NCBI RefSeq assembly: GCF_000376385.1
Contig: NZ_AQWN01000004.1
Span: 124,001 to 188,000, forward strand
DNA length: 64,000 nt
Direction: 5' to 3'
Source of the DNA: Desulfurispora thermophila DSM 16022
GTDB taxonomy: Bacteria; Bacillota; Desulfotomaculia; Desulfotomaculales; Desulfurisporaceae
The position numbers and the translations under genes are program-made. The notes under the pieces are model-generated. The model worked only from the letters and a program-made list of their open reading frames with translations. It did no database searches and was not told the DNA's origin. Of this stretch, positions 9,044 through 20,502 are shown in pieces. Numbering within the stretch: the first letter of the stretch is position 1; every line of letters starts with the position of its first letter.

Positions 9044-9155
9044 GTTGCTGTTCTCGCCAGCGGTGGATGGTGCAGGACATCCGGCAATAAATCTGGCGCT
9101 AAAATGCTGTTCAAACCGGGCAATGACAAAGCAGTGGTCTGGTTATTGCATGTAG

Positions 9156-10760
<1,605 letters not shown>

Positions 10761-10828
10761 TGATGCGCGGTGTGTCCGGCAGGCAAGGCTGGGACAATTT
10801 GATGAAGCAATTTGTCGGCATGAGATGA

Positions 10829-10884
10829 GGAGAAGCCGCACAGTACCAGGAGAATATGCTGTCCTGTATTGTGCGGCTTTTTAT
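10829..10884 (+). terminator. Intrinsic terminator or attenuator between glpK and glpA, preceded by GGAGAAG
   Basis: GGAGAAG (10829-10835) leads directly into AAGCCGCACA, which pairs perfectly with TGTGCGGCTT. An inner stem CAGGA/TCCTG and a T run follow. It may simply end glpFK, but its 5' element matches those before the two glpF-leader terminators. Confidence 0.75.
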
Positions 10885-10917
10885 AGTTGTCTGACGTCAG
10901 TCATTAAGCCGTCAGGC

Positions 10918-10944
10918 AGGGTTCAGCCCGGATCCGGGCTAACC
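10918..10944. repeat. Near-perfect palindrome upstream of glpA
   Basis: GGGTT and AACCC flank the perfect 16-base palindrome AGCCCGGATCCGGGCT (10925-10940), with one bulged C. No T run follows, so it is more likely an operator or an RNA hairpin than a terminator. It lies about 80 bases before the glpA ATG. Confidence 0.55.
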
Positions 10945-11024
10945 CGCATGTGTCTTGCAGGCAGAAAGAGTTTGGCCGCAGGCAAATGACGGGATTGATA
11001 GAACTGGCCACGGGGGAATAGACC

Positions 11025-12632
11025 ATGCAAAAACTAAGTGTGCAGGTGGTGGTAGTGGGCGGTGGTGCTACCGGCACCGGTATTCTGCGCGACCTGGCCA
11101 TGCGCGGCATCTCCGCCCTGCTGGTTGAGCAGGGAGACCTGGCCCATGGCACCAGCTCCCGCTTCCACGGCCTTTTGCACAGCGGCTGCCGTTATGCGGT
11201 GAAAGACCCGGCGGCCGCCAGAGAGTGTATTGAAGAAAACATGATTCTGCGCCGCATCGCCCCCAACTGTGTGGAAATCACCGGCGGGTTGTTTGTGCAG
11301 CTGCCGGAAGACGACCCGGCCTATGCGGAGGAATGGGAGAGCGCCTGCCGCCAGGCCGGTATAGAAGTTGAGGAAGTGGACCCGGCTGCAGTGCGGCGTC
11401 AGAACCCGGCTTTGAGCCCCCGGATCACGCGCGCCTTTGCCGTACCCGACTGCGCTGTGGACGGCTTCCGTGTGGTCTGGAGCAATCTGCACTCGGCCCG
11501 CCGCTACGGGGCGCGGGCGCTTACTTACACCCGCCTGAAGGCCATCGAGCAGCAAAATAGCTGTATCACCGGTGTGCGGGCGGAAAATGTTTTAACCGGG
11601 GAGCAGTACCACATTGAGTGTCAGGTGCTGATCAATGCCGCCGGCCCCTGGGCCGGGGAGGTAGCCGCCCTGGCCGGGCTGGAAGTGGGAGTAATTAAAG
11701 ACAAAGGTACGCTGATTGCCTTCAACCACCGCCTGGTGCAGCAGGTGGTGAACCGGCTCAGGCCGCCCGGGGACGGAGATATTTTTGTGCCGCACGGCCC
11801 CATCACCATTCTGGGCACCACATCGTTGCCGGTGGAAAATCCGGCGGATAACCGGCCGCAGCAAAAAGAGGTGCTGGATCTACTGGCGATTGGCCGGGAA
11901 ATAATACCCGATCTGGATGAGTACCGCCTGATCCGGACCTTTGCCGGTGTGCGGCCGCTGTATCAGGAAGTGCCGCTGGCGGGCAGTGGACGCTCGGTCA
12001 GCCGAAACTACGCCCTGCTGGACCACCAACAGCGCGACGGCCTGGCGGGCCTGATCAGCATTGTGGGCGGCAAGTTTACCACTTTCCGGCTGATGGCGGA
12101 AAAGGCCGCGGACCTGGCTGCAGGCAAGCTGGGCATAAGCCGCCCCTGCCGCACGGCCGGCGAGCCATTGTTTGATCCGCTGCCGCCCGAGTGGCTGGAG
12201 CGGGGCAGAAAAGTTTTCGGAGTGGCGGCAGCTCACAAGGCGGCCGAAAGGCTGGGAGATGATTTTGCCGCTGTGGTGGCCAGGGCTGAGCAAAATCCCG
12301 AGCAGGCCCGTATTCTGTGCGAGTGCGAACTGGTCAGCCAGGCCGAGGTGGAGCAGGCCCTGGCGGCCGACACCACCTTTACCCTGGGTGATGTGCGGCG
12401 CAAGACCCGCCTGGGTATGGGCACCTGCCAGGGTACCTTTTGCAGCTACCGCAGCCTGGGCATATTGAGCCGCTACCCGCGCTTTGCCGCCGATCACCGC
12501 CAGTATCTGGCCGATTTTTTGCAGAAGCGCTGGAAAGGAATGCGCCCCGTGCTCTGGGGCCAGCAACTGCGTGAGGCCCAGCTATCCACAGCCATTTATA
12601 GCGCACTGTTCGGGATGGAGAGAATGTTATGA
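11025..12632 (+). CDS. glpA: Anaerobic glycerol-3-phosphate dehydrogenase subunit A
   Basis: A 535-residue FAD-dependent subunit that oxidises sn-glycerol-3-phosphate to dihydroxyacetone phosphate. The N-terminal FAD-binding motif is GGGATGTGILRDLAMRG (about residues 12-28), followed by the DAO-family core. The C-terminal region from about residue 430 is a BFD-like iron-sulfur domain with CECE and a downstream CxxxxC pair (GTCQGTFCSYR). The gene overlaps glpB by 4 bases, so the A, B and C subunits are translationally coupled. Electrons probably pass to the quinone pool through GlpB and GlpC. Confidence 0.95.
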   Translation: MQKLSVQVVVVGGGATGTGILRDLAMRGISALLVEQGDLAHGTSSRFHGLLHSGCRYAVKDPAAARECIEENMILRRIAPNCVEITGGLFVQLPEDDPAYAEEWESACRQAGIEVEEVDPAAVRRQNPALSPRITRAFAVPDCAVDGFRVVWSNLHSARRYGARALTYTRLKAIEQQNSCITGVRAENVLTGEQYHIECQVLINAAGPWAGEVAALAGLEVGVIKDKGTLIAFNHRLVQQVVNRLRPPGDGDIFVPHGPITILGTTSLPVENPADNRPQQKEVLDLLAIGREIIPDLDEYRLIRTFAGVRPLYQEVPLAGSGRSVSRNYALLDHQQRDGLAGLISIVGGKFTTFRLMAEKAADLAAGKLGISRPCRTAGEPLFDPLPPEWLERGRKVFGVAAAHKAAERLGDDFAAVVARAEQNPEQARILCECELVSQAEVEQALAADTTFTLGDVRRKTRLGMGTCQGTFCSYRSLGILSRYPRFAADHRQYLADFLQKRWKGMRPVLWGQQLREAQLSTAIYSALFGMERML

Positions 12633-13900
12633 ACAGCAAAAAGACAGATATAATGGTTATCGGCCTGGGACTGGCCGGTATGGTGGCCGCCGCCCGGGCG
12701 GCGGAACTGGGTAAAAAAGTGGTGCTGGTGGGCAAGGGGGCGGGCAGCCTGACCTTGTCCTCCGGCGGCATAGACCTGTGGGGATACAGCCTGGAACAGC
12801 CGGAAAAGCCCGCATTAAGCCCCCGGCACGAAATATCCCGCCTGGTGGAGCGAAATAAAGACCACCCTTACGCTAAAGCCGCCGATGTGCTGGAGGATAG
12901 CCTGGCCTTTTTCCAGGCGGTTTGCCGGTCAGCCGGGCTGCCCTATCTGTCCAACGGCCTGGGCAACTGGCTGGTGCCCACGGCCCTGGGCACGCTGCGC
13001 CCCACTTGCCTGGTGCCCGAGAGCATGGCCGTGCCCGACCTGCAGCAGGTGGCGCGCATTTTGTTAGTAGGTTTTGCCGAACTGAAAGACTTTTACCCCG
13101 CCGTGCTGGCGGTCAACTTACAAAAATGCGGGTGCTTGCCGTCCGGTTGCCGGTTGGATATTGCAGATGTGCGCATGAGCGGTCGGGAGATGAACGCGGT
13201 GACCCTGGCCGGGCGCCTGGAGCAGCTGGGGGTGCTGGAAGAAGTGGTCGCCCAGATCAGACCGCATCTGACGCCCGGTACACTGGTTCTGGTGCCGCCC
13301 GTGCTGGGGCGGGCCAGACACCGGCAGGTGCGGGAAAACCTGGCCGCCCTGCTGGGCTGTCCGGCCTACGAGGTGGCCGGCCTGCCGCCGGCTCTGCCCG
13401 GCCTGCGCCTGAGCGACGCTCTGCTTACCCATTTAAAACGGAATGGGGTAACCGTGTTGTCCGGCAGCACTGTGCACAGTGTCCGGTTGGACGAACAGCG
13501 GCGGCGCTGCCTTGCCGTGCAGCTGGCCGGACCGGGCGGGAGGCTAGAGGTGCAGGCCGCTGCCTATGTGCTGGCCAGCGGCTCATTCCTGGGCGGGGGT
13601 CTCAAAGCCGGCCCCGGGCTGGTGCAGGAAACCATTTTTGGACTGCCGGTGCAATTTGATCCTGATGGTTGGGCGTGTGAGGAATTTCTGGACCGGCGCG
13701 GCCACGCCTTTAACAGCTTTGGCCTGCGGGTGAATGAAAACCTGCAGCCGGTGGATGGAGAAGGCCGGGTATGTCTGGAAAATGTGCTGGCGGCGGGAGC
13801 CATCCTGGGCGGTAGCAACTGGCCGGTGGAAAAATGCGGCAACGGTGTGGCTCTGACCAGTGGTTACAAAGCCGGCCAGCTGGCCGCAGGGGGTGTTTAG
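12629..13900 (+). CDS. glpB: Anaerobic glycerol-3-phosphate dehydrogenase subunit B
   Basis: A 423-residue flavoprotein-like subunit B of the anaerobic glycerol-3-phosphate dehydrogenase. It has an N-terminal Rossmann signature GLGLAGMVAAARAAELGKKV, a serine-rich SLTLSSGGIDLWGY segment, and a C-terminal GNGVALTSGYKAGQLAA block typical of FAD-linked reductases. It starts within the ATGA overlap with glpA and ends one base before the glpC start. GlpB links the catalytic A subunit to the membrane-associated iron-sulfur C subunit. Confidence 0.93.
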   Translation: MNSKKTDIMVIGLGLAGMVAAARAAELGKKVVLVGKGAGSLTLSSGGIDLWGYSLEQPEKPALSPRHEISRLVERNKDHPYAKAADVLEDSLAFFQAVCRSAGLPYLSNGLGNWLVPTALGTLRPTCLVPESMAVPDLQQVARILLVGFAELKDFYPAVLAVNLQKCGCLPSGCRLDIADVRMSGREMNAVTLAGRLEQLGVLEEVVAQIRPHLTPGTLVLVPPVLGRARHRQVRENLAALLGCPAYEVAGLPPALPGLRLSDALLTHLKRNGVTVLSGSTVHSVRLDEQRRRCLAVQLAGPGGRLEVQAAAYVLASGSFLGGGLKAGPGLVQETIFGLPVQFDPDGWACEEFLDRRGHAFNSFGLRVNENLQPVDGEGRVCLENVLAAGAILGGSNWPVEKCGNGVALTSGYKAGQLAAGGV

Positions 13901-13901
13901 G

Positions 13902-15260
13902 ATGTCTGGTATGGACAAGAGGGATTATCCGGAGCCGGGCGCGGAGTCCATTGCCCGGCCTGCTTCAGCAGGCGGCGCAGGGGCGACCTGTGCTGGCGGG
14001 TCCGCGGCGCAAGGAAGCCATGCTTATGATTTGGACAACTGCATCAAATGCACTATCTGCCTGGCGCACTGTCCGGTGAGCCGGGTAACCGACAAGTTTG
14101 CCGGGCCCAAGCAAAACGGTCCGGATCTGGAGCGGTTCCGCCTGCTGGAGCCGGCCGCCGTACACCCTTCCATTGTTTATTGTACGGGCTGCCGCACCTG
14201 CGAGGTGGTCTGTCCTTCCGGGGTGCCTGTGGCTGCTATGAACAGCCGGGCCAAAGCCCAGTATGTAGCCCGGTACGGCGCTCCCCTGCGCGACCGCCTG
14301 CTGGCCACCCCGGATGTAGCCGGGCGCCTGGCTACTCTGGCCCCCGGATTGATCAACCGGCTGGGGCGGAGCAACTGGCTGCGCGCGGCCGGGGAAAAAC
14401 TGGCCGGGGTGAGTGCCGCCCTGCCCCTGCCTCGCTACGCCGACCGGTCTTTCCCGGTCCTGTACCGGATGTGGCGCCGGGAGCGGCAGGGAGCGGGAGT
14501 GAATAGCCGGAGCTCCCACGGGGTGACCGGTGGTGAAAAGGTGCTTTACTATCCCGGGTGTTATGTCAACTACAACCAGCCGCAAATCGGTCTGGCCGTA
14601 CTGGATGTACTGGTCGCCAGCGGCGTGGAGGCACGGGTGGAGGAATTTCCCTGCTGCGGCCTGCCGGCCATCAGTGCCGGACTTTATGACGCCGCCCGTC
14701 ACAAGGGGGAGGAGACCCTGCGCTTGTTAAAGCCCTACCTGGAAGAGGGGTACCGGGTGGTCACCACTTGTCCCAGCTGTTTATTCACCTTAAGCCAAAA
14801 GTACGGCGAATTGCTGGGCCTGGACCTGGCTGGCCGGCCGGAACAGATCACAGATATCTTTACCTATCTGCTGGAACTGAAAGAGCAGGGACGTTTTTCC
14901 CTGAACCCGGCACCGCTGCCGCTGCGGCTGGCTTATCACCAACCCTGCCACCAGCGCGCCATGGGCTGCGGTTCTCCCTCCCTGGATGTGCTGGCCCTGA
15001 TCCCCGAACTGCAGGTGGTGGATCTGGCGGCGGGCTGCTGTGGTCTGGCCGGCACCTACGGCTTCAAACGCGAAAAATACCCCGTCAGCCGGGCTATCGG
15101 GGAAAATGTGCGCCAGGCTATGGAGCAATTGGCCCTGAGCGAGGCCGTCACCGAGTGCGGCATGTGTGCCCTGCAAATTGGTCACCTGACCGGGGCGCGG
15201 GTGTACCACCCGGTGGAATTGTTGTCGCGAGCCTTTGCGCAGGCCGGGCAAAAGGGATAG
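13902..15260 (+). CDS. glpC: Anaerobic glycerol-3-phosphate dehydrogenase subunit C
   Basis: A 452-residue membrane-associated electron-transfer subunit. Two [4Fe-4S] motifs lie near the N-terminus, CIKCTICLAHCP and CTGCRTCEVVCP, followed by two CCG-type cysteine-rich domains (CCGLPAISAG and CCGLAGTYGFKRE) like those of HdrB and GlpC. The N-terminal 45 residues before the first cluster are a low-complexity Gly/Ala/Ser-rich stretch not usual in the family; a second ATG at 13911 is possible. It closes the glpABC operon and passes electrons to menaquinone. Confidence 0.93.
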   Translation: MSGMDKRDYPEPGAESIARPASAGGAGATCAGGSAAQGSHAYDLDNCIKCTICLAHCPVSRVTDKFAGPKQNGPDLERFRLLEPAAVHPSIVYCTGCRTCEVVCPSGVPVAAMNSRAKAQYVARYGAPLRDRLLATPDVAGRLATLAPGLINRLGRSNWLRAAGEKLAGVSAALPLPRYADRSFPVLYRMWRRERQGAGVNSRSSHGVTGGEKVLYYPGCYVNYNQPQIGLAVLDVLVASGVEARVEEFPCCGLPAISAGLYDAARHKGEETLRLLKPYLEEGYRVVTTCPSCLFTLSQKYGELLGLDLAGRPEQITDIFTYLLELKEQGRFSLNPAPLPLRLAYHQPCHQRAMGCGSPSLDVLALIPELQVVDLAAGCCGLAGTYGFKREKYPVSRAIGENVRQAMEQLALSEAVTECGMCALQIGHLTGARVYHPVELLSRAFAQAGQKG

Positions 15261-15459
15261 TCGAGGGCAAAAAATAGTGTTGCTATAGAAATACATTCTG
15301 GTTTGCGGCGGCCTATTCGCGGTGGTCAGAGGTGCGCTGCAGAATGGGCTGTAAAATGAGATTTGTCGGATTAATTTTGACAATAGAAAATGTAATACAA
15401 ATTATCCAGGCGCAATAATGAGAAAATTTTCACATACTGTGACAGGGAGGTTTCGCTCT

Positions 15460-16482
<1,023 letters not shown>

Positions 16483-16523
16483 TAAATAATATATAGTAGA
16501 GATAATAGTCTGCTTATTTTTAC

Positions 16524-16567
16524 ATTCCCCGAGGGTACTTGTGAGCTGCTCGGGGAATTGTTTTTTT
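16524..16567 (+). terminator. Intrinsic terminator of gap
   Basis: ATTCCCCGAG pairs perfectly with CTCGGGGAAT across a 15-base loop, followed by TTGTTTTTTT. Confidence 0.93.
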
Positions 16568-16574
16568 ATATTGT

Positions 16575-16604
16575 TTGACATTAAATTGCATTATTTTGTA
16601 AAAT
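16575..16604 (+). promoter_or_regulatory. Upstream promoter for the MFS transporter
   Basis: TTGACA (16575-16580), an 18-base spacer, TAAAAT (16599-16604). It begins immediately after the gap terminator, so the transporter is independently expressed. Confidence 0.6.
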
Positions 16605-16687
16605 ACTACTATTTGTTTGGGTGACACGTAGTTTGTTGCCGTGCTCGCCTTTTCTCAAATTGCAGGCAATAGCGGTTTGCTGCGGTA

Positions 16688-16748
16688 TTGACATGGGGAA
16701 GCATTTTGTTTAACATATAAATGTTTAATTGCATTAAATGTTAATATA
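16688..16748 (+). promoter_or_regulatory. Second promoter with AT-rich operator-like repeats before the MFS gene
   Basis: TTGACA (16688-16693), 17 bases, TAACAT (16711-16716). Overlapping and following the -10 is a run of AACAT/ATGTT half-sites, including TTTAAT-TGC-ATTAAA as a perfect inverted repeat. The arrangement suits a repressor of a drug exporter. No regulator gene is adjacent. Confidence 0.5.
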
Positions 16749-16793
16749 TCAAAGTAATTTTCCGGTATTTGCTCTGGCAAAGGAGTGTGACGA

Positions 16794-18356
16794 ATGCAGC
16801 AGGAATCCAGACGCAGGATATTGCTGGCCGGGTTGCTCCTGGGGATGTTTTTCTCCTCCCTGGACCAGACAGTGGTGGGGACGGCTATGCCGCGCATCAT
16901 TGGCGAACTGGGCGGACTGGACATCATGACCTGGGTGACCACGGCCTATATGCTTTCCTCCACGGCCATCGTGCCGGTGGCCGGCAAGCTGGCCGACCTC
17001 TACGGCCGGCGCATCATGTACGCGGGCGGGATAGTGCTGTTCATGCTGGGGTCGGCTCTGTGCGGCACCAGCCGGAATATGACCGAGCTGATTATCTACC
17101 GCGGTCTGCAGGGGATTGGCGGCGGGGTGATGATGCCCATGGCCATGACCATTGTGGGGGACATCTTTCCGCCGGAAAAGCGGGGCAAATGGCAGGGTGT
17201 GGTGGGTGCCGTATTCGGCCTTTCCTCGGTGATTGGCCCTTCCATCGGCGGTTGGATTGTGGATTACAGTTCCTGGCGCTGGGTTTTTTACATCAACATT
17301 CCGGTGGGTGTGCTGGCGGCGGTGGCCATCTATGCCGGTTTGAGTGGCGAAAAGCGCTTTAAAGAACAGGTGGTTATTGACTATGCCGGCATTGCCACGC
17401 TGGTGGCCGGGGTGGTATGCCTGTTGCTGGGGCTCAACCTGGGCGGTCAGCAGTACCCCTGGGCTTCCTGGCAGATAGAAGGCCTGCTGGGGGGAGCGGC
17501 TGCTCTGCTGATTGCCTTTGTGCTGGTGGAGCGGCGGGCGGTGGAGCCTGTATTGAGCCTGTATCTTTTCCGGAACAGGGTCTTTACCATTACCAGCATC
17601 ACCGGTTTTTTGATGGGCATGGGCATGTTCGGCGCAATTATGTTTTTGCCGCTCTTTTTACAGGGGGTGGTGGGGGTGAGCGCCACCCGTTCCGGCAATA
17701 CCATGTTGCCCATGATGCTGGCCATGATGTTTACCAGTATGCTGGGCGGGCAGTTGTTGAGCCGGCTTTCGCTGCGCAGCATTCTGGCCGCCGGCATGGG
17801 CTTGATGGTGCTGGGCTTTTATTTGCTCAGCACCATGACGGTACACACCGGGCAACTGACGGCCATTTTATACATCATCGTGCCCGGGCTGGGGATGGGC
17901 CTGATTATGCCCACCCTGACGGTGGCCGTGCAAAGCGCTTTCCCGGCCGAGCAGCGCGGCGTGGCCACCTCGGCCACCCAGTTTTTCCGCAGCATTGGCG
18001 GGACGGTGGGCATGACAGTGCTGGGAGTGGTGCTAAATAGCCGTTCCCTGGACTTGCTGCAGGGACAAATGGCCGCGTTGCCGCCGGCGGCCGGGCAGCG
18101 GCCGGGCGCTCTGCCGGCAGAGATCTGGCAAAAGATGACCGCCGATCCCCGGGGCCTGTTCAATATACTGCTCAGCCCGGAGGCCCTGGCCAAATTGCCG
18201 GCCGGGGTAAAGGGATTCCTGCTGCCGCTTTTGAAGAACACCCTGGCCCAGTCCCTGCACACTGTTTTTCTGGTGGCCATGTCCTTTGCTCTGGCCGGCC
18301 TTTTGGTCAGCCTGGCCCTGGGCAGGAGCAGAAGGGCAAATTTTAGGAATTGTTAA
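16794..18356 (+). CDS. DHA2-family (EmrB/QacA-type) MFS multidrug exporter
   Basis: A 520-residue major facilitator with about fourteen hydrophobic segments, the number typical of the drug:H+ antiporter-2 family. Visible family motifs are LDQTVVGTAMPRI in helix 1, GKLADLYGRRIMY (motif A) near residue 63, the helix-4 phrase RGLQGIGGG, and motif-C-like GPSIGGWI near residue 147. It exports lipophilic compounds by proton antiport; the substrate cannot be read from sequence. It lacks a partner EmrA gene. Two promoters and a repeat-rich operator zone precede it, suggesting induction by a ligand-responsive repressor encoded elsewhere. Confidence 0.93.
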   Translation: MQQESRRRILLAGLLLGMFFSSLDQTVVGTAMPRIIGELGGLDIMTWVTTAYMLSSTAIVPVAGKLADLYGRRIMYAGGIVLFMLGSALCGTSRNMTELIIYRGLQGIGGGVMMPMAMTIVGDIFPPEKRGKWQGVVGAVFGLSSVIGPSIGGWIVDYSSWRWVFYINIPVGVLAAVAIYAGLSGEKRFKEQVVIDYAGIATLVAGVVCLLLGLNLGGQQYPWASWQIEGLLGGAAALLIAFVLVERRAVEPVLSLYLFRNRVFTITSITGFLMGMGMFGAIMFLPLFLQGVVGVSATRSGNTMLPMMLAMMFTSMLGGQLLSRLSLRSILAAGMGLMVLGFYLLSTMTVHTGQLTAILYIIVPGLGMGLIMPTLTVAVQSAFPAEQRGVATSATQFFRSIGGTVGMTVLGVVLNSRSLDLLQGQMAALPPAAGQRPGALPAEIWQKMTADPRGLFNILLSPEALAKLPAGVKGFLLPLLKNTLAQSLHTVFLVAMSFALAGLLVSLALGRSRRANFRNC

Positions 18357-18458
18357 GTTAAAGTTTAAATAATTTTTATAAATATGCGCTAGGATATGGG
18401 ATAAGATAACAACCGGCGGGAGCTCCGGCGGTAAAATTGGTAAAAGGAGTGTTGGGCA

Positions 18459-18836
18459 ATGACGGAAATTGGCCAGGTATACAAGTGCAATATCTGCGGC
18501 AACATTGTGGCCATGGTGCACGAGGGCAAGGGGCAGCTGGTGTGCTGCGGCCAGCCCATGGTGCTGCAGGCCGAAAATACGGTGGACGCCTCCAAAGAAA
18601 AGCATGTGCCGGTGGCCGAAGCCCAGGGGGATAAAGTGGTGGTGAAAGTGGGCAGCGCGCCCCACCCCATGGAGGAAAAGCACTACATCGAGTGGGTGGA
18701 ACTGAAAGCGGGCGACCGCTCCTGCTGGCAGTTCTTGAAGCCCGGCCAGGCGCCGGAGGCCGTGTTTGAAAATGTCAGTGGTCCTTACACGGTGCGCGCC
18801 TACTGTAACTTGCACGGACTGTGGAAGCTGGGTTAA
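18459..18836 (+). CDS. dfx: Desulfoferrodoxin (superoxide reductase, 2Fe type)
   Basis: A 125-residue superoxide reductase that reduces superoxide to peroxide without producing oxygen, a defence typical of anaerobes. The N-terminal desulforedoxin-like iron site uses CNIC (residues 10 and 13) and the CC pair at about 29-30. The C-terminal catalytic iron site has the His of KEKHVP near residue 48, the histidines of APHPMEEKHYIEW, and the Cys and His of AYCNLHGLWK. The ATG follows AAAGGAGTG. It is a single-gene unit ended by a hairpin terminator. Electrons would come from rubredoxin, which is not encoded here. Confidence 0.96.
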   Translation: MTEIGQVYKCNICGNIVAMVHEGKGQLVCCGQPMVLQAENTVDASKEKHVPVAEAQGDKVVVKVGSAPHPMEEKHYIEWVELKAGDRSCWQFLKPGQAPEAVFENVSGPYTVRAYCNLHGLWKLG

Positions 18837-18852
18837 GGGAAGGGGAACAGGT

Positions 18853-18900
18853 GAACCGGTCTGCTCATCGTACAAGATGAAGCGGACCGGTTCTTGTTAT
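18853..18900 (+). terminator. Intrinsic terminator after desulfoferrodoxin
   Basis: GAACCGGTC pairs with GACCGGTTC, with further pairing CATC/GATG inside, followed by TTGTTAT. Confidence 0.8.
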
Positions 18901-19017
18901 CTAAAAGCGCTTCATTAATCCCTTTACTGTTTATTGGTTGGCCTTTAGGGCGGCTTTGCAACGGCCGTTGTACTGCGTAGCAGTATGTGCTGTGGAGCTG
19001 GTAAAGGATTTTTGTGT

Positions 19018-20292
19018 TCAGACGTGTGAAGCCGGCAGCATGACCTGCTTTACCCGTTCCAGGCAGCGCAAGTCGGCCAGGGGGTTGCCCTGCACGGCCA
19101 GCAGGGCGGCCGGCGCGCCGGGAACAATTACCCCCGGCAGAGCACCGGCAATGCCCAGGATGGCGGCATTGCCCCGCGTGGCCAGGCGCAGCACCTGCAC
19201 GGCCGGCAGGCCGGCTTCCCGGTAATAGAGCATTTCTTGCAGCAGGCCCCGGCCGTGCTCCACGCCGCTGGCGCCGGCGTCACTGCCCAGACCCAGTGGT
19301 ACGCCCAGCTCCCAGGCTTTAAGAAGCATTTCCTGCTGGCGGCGGTAGGTTTTTTCAATCACCCGCCTGTTTTCGGCCGGCCAGCCGGCGGACAGCTCCG
19401 TGCGCACCTGGTTGGCCACCGGCACAATGGTGGGCAGCCAGGCAGTTTGCTTTTCAGCCATTTCTTTTAAACAGTCCTCATCCAGGAAGTATCCGTGCTC
19501 CACGGTGGCCACACCGGCCCGTACAGCCTGTTTCACCCCTTCCGGGGAGTTGGCGTGCGCCATCACCGGCCGGCCCAGTTGCCGGGCATGAGCTACCAGC
19601 GCGCTTAGTGCCTCCTGGGAGAAGTGCAGCGGTCCCACCTGGCCATAGCGGGTAAAGCTGACCACACCCGAAACCAGAATTTTGATCCAGTCCACGCCCC
19701 GGGCGGCCAGTTCCTCTACCAGGTCGCCCAGTTTTTTTTCCGGCCAGTCCGGTCCCAGAAAGCTGCCGTAACGCTCCGGGTGGCGCAGGGCCATGCCCGT
19801 GGTGCGCAACAGCGGCCAGGCCGGGTTTTTGCTTTGCCGGTAGTGCAGCGCGGTGGCGGCGGCGTCACCCCCGTCGCGCAGGGCGACCACGCCGGCGGCC
19901 AGCCATTCCGCTGCGTGCCTGGCCACGCGGGTCATATACTCCTCCTCGCTCTGCCAGGCCGCCCGGCTGGCGGCAAAATCTCGCCCGTCCAGGCCCAGAT
20001 GGACATGGGCATCAATCAGCGGTGGCAGCAGGGTGCAGCCGGGCAGGTGCAGCACCGGCATTGATTCCGCTGGTATCGTCCTGGGGGATCCTGTGCCGGG
20101 TGGGGCGACCCTTTCCGGGAACGTCCCCGTACTGCGGTGGTCGCGGGTGCGCAGGCAGCTGGATATGGCCGCAATGCGCCCCTGTCTGATGAGCAGCCGT
20201 GGCCGGGACAGGAGGGTGTCGCTTACGCCGTCCCAGAGCCAATCGGCCTGCACACACAGGATTTCATCTGGTAGAATATATCTTAAAGTCAT
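19018..20292 (-). CDS. Amidohydrolase-superfamily metal-dependent hydrolase
   Basis: A roughly 424-residue amidohydrolase of the imidazolonepropionase/dihydroorotase-like group. Metal ligands appear in order: HxH in IDAHVHLG, a lysine in DWIKILVSG that would be carbamylated, His in MAHANSPEG and EHGYFLDED, and the catalytic Asp in LGSDAGASG. A beta-sandwich composite domain is formed by the two ends. The ATG at 20292 was chosen over one at 20352 because the protein then begins with the usual strand. It is monocistronic and converges on the desulfoferrodoxin gene. Substrate unknown; cyclic amides or prolidase-type peptides are possible. Confidence 0.85.
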   Translation of the reverse strand: MTLRYILPDEILCVQADWLWDGVSDTLLSRPRLLIRQGRIAAISSCLRTRDHRSTGTFPERVAPPGTGSPRTIPAESMPVLHLPGCTLLPPLIDAHVHLGLDGRDFAASRAAWQSEEEYMTRVARHAAEWLAAGVVALRDGGDAAATALHYRQSKNPAWPLLRTTGMALRHPERYGSFLGPDWPEKKLGDLVEELAARGVDWIKILVSGVVSFTRYGQVGPLHFSQEALSALVAHARQLGRPVMAHANSPEGVKQAVRAGVATVEHGYFLDEDCLKEMAEKQTAWLPTIVPVANQVRTELSAGWPAENRRVIEKTYRRQQEMLLKAWELGVPLGLGSDAGASGVEHGRGLLQEMLYYREAGLPAVQVLRLATRGNAAILGIAGALPGVIVPGAPAALLAVQGNPLADLRCLERVKQVMLPASHV

Positions 20293-20502
20293 GGGCAGCA
20301 CCCTGATTGGAGTATTTTCAATGAAAGATAATTCGCAGTTAATTGTTCGCATTCCTTCCTGTGCACCGCACCGTTAGAGCATTGCTGTCCACAAAAAAGT
20401 AGGGCCGGGTATTCTTCTGTCTGGTTCTGCTGGAAAAGCCCCGGTTTTTGGCTGTGCCTGGCAGTTCCGTGGAGATAAAAATATTGAAAGAGGTGTGCTT
20501 AT

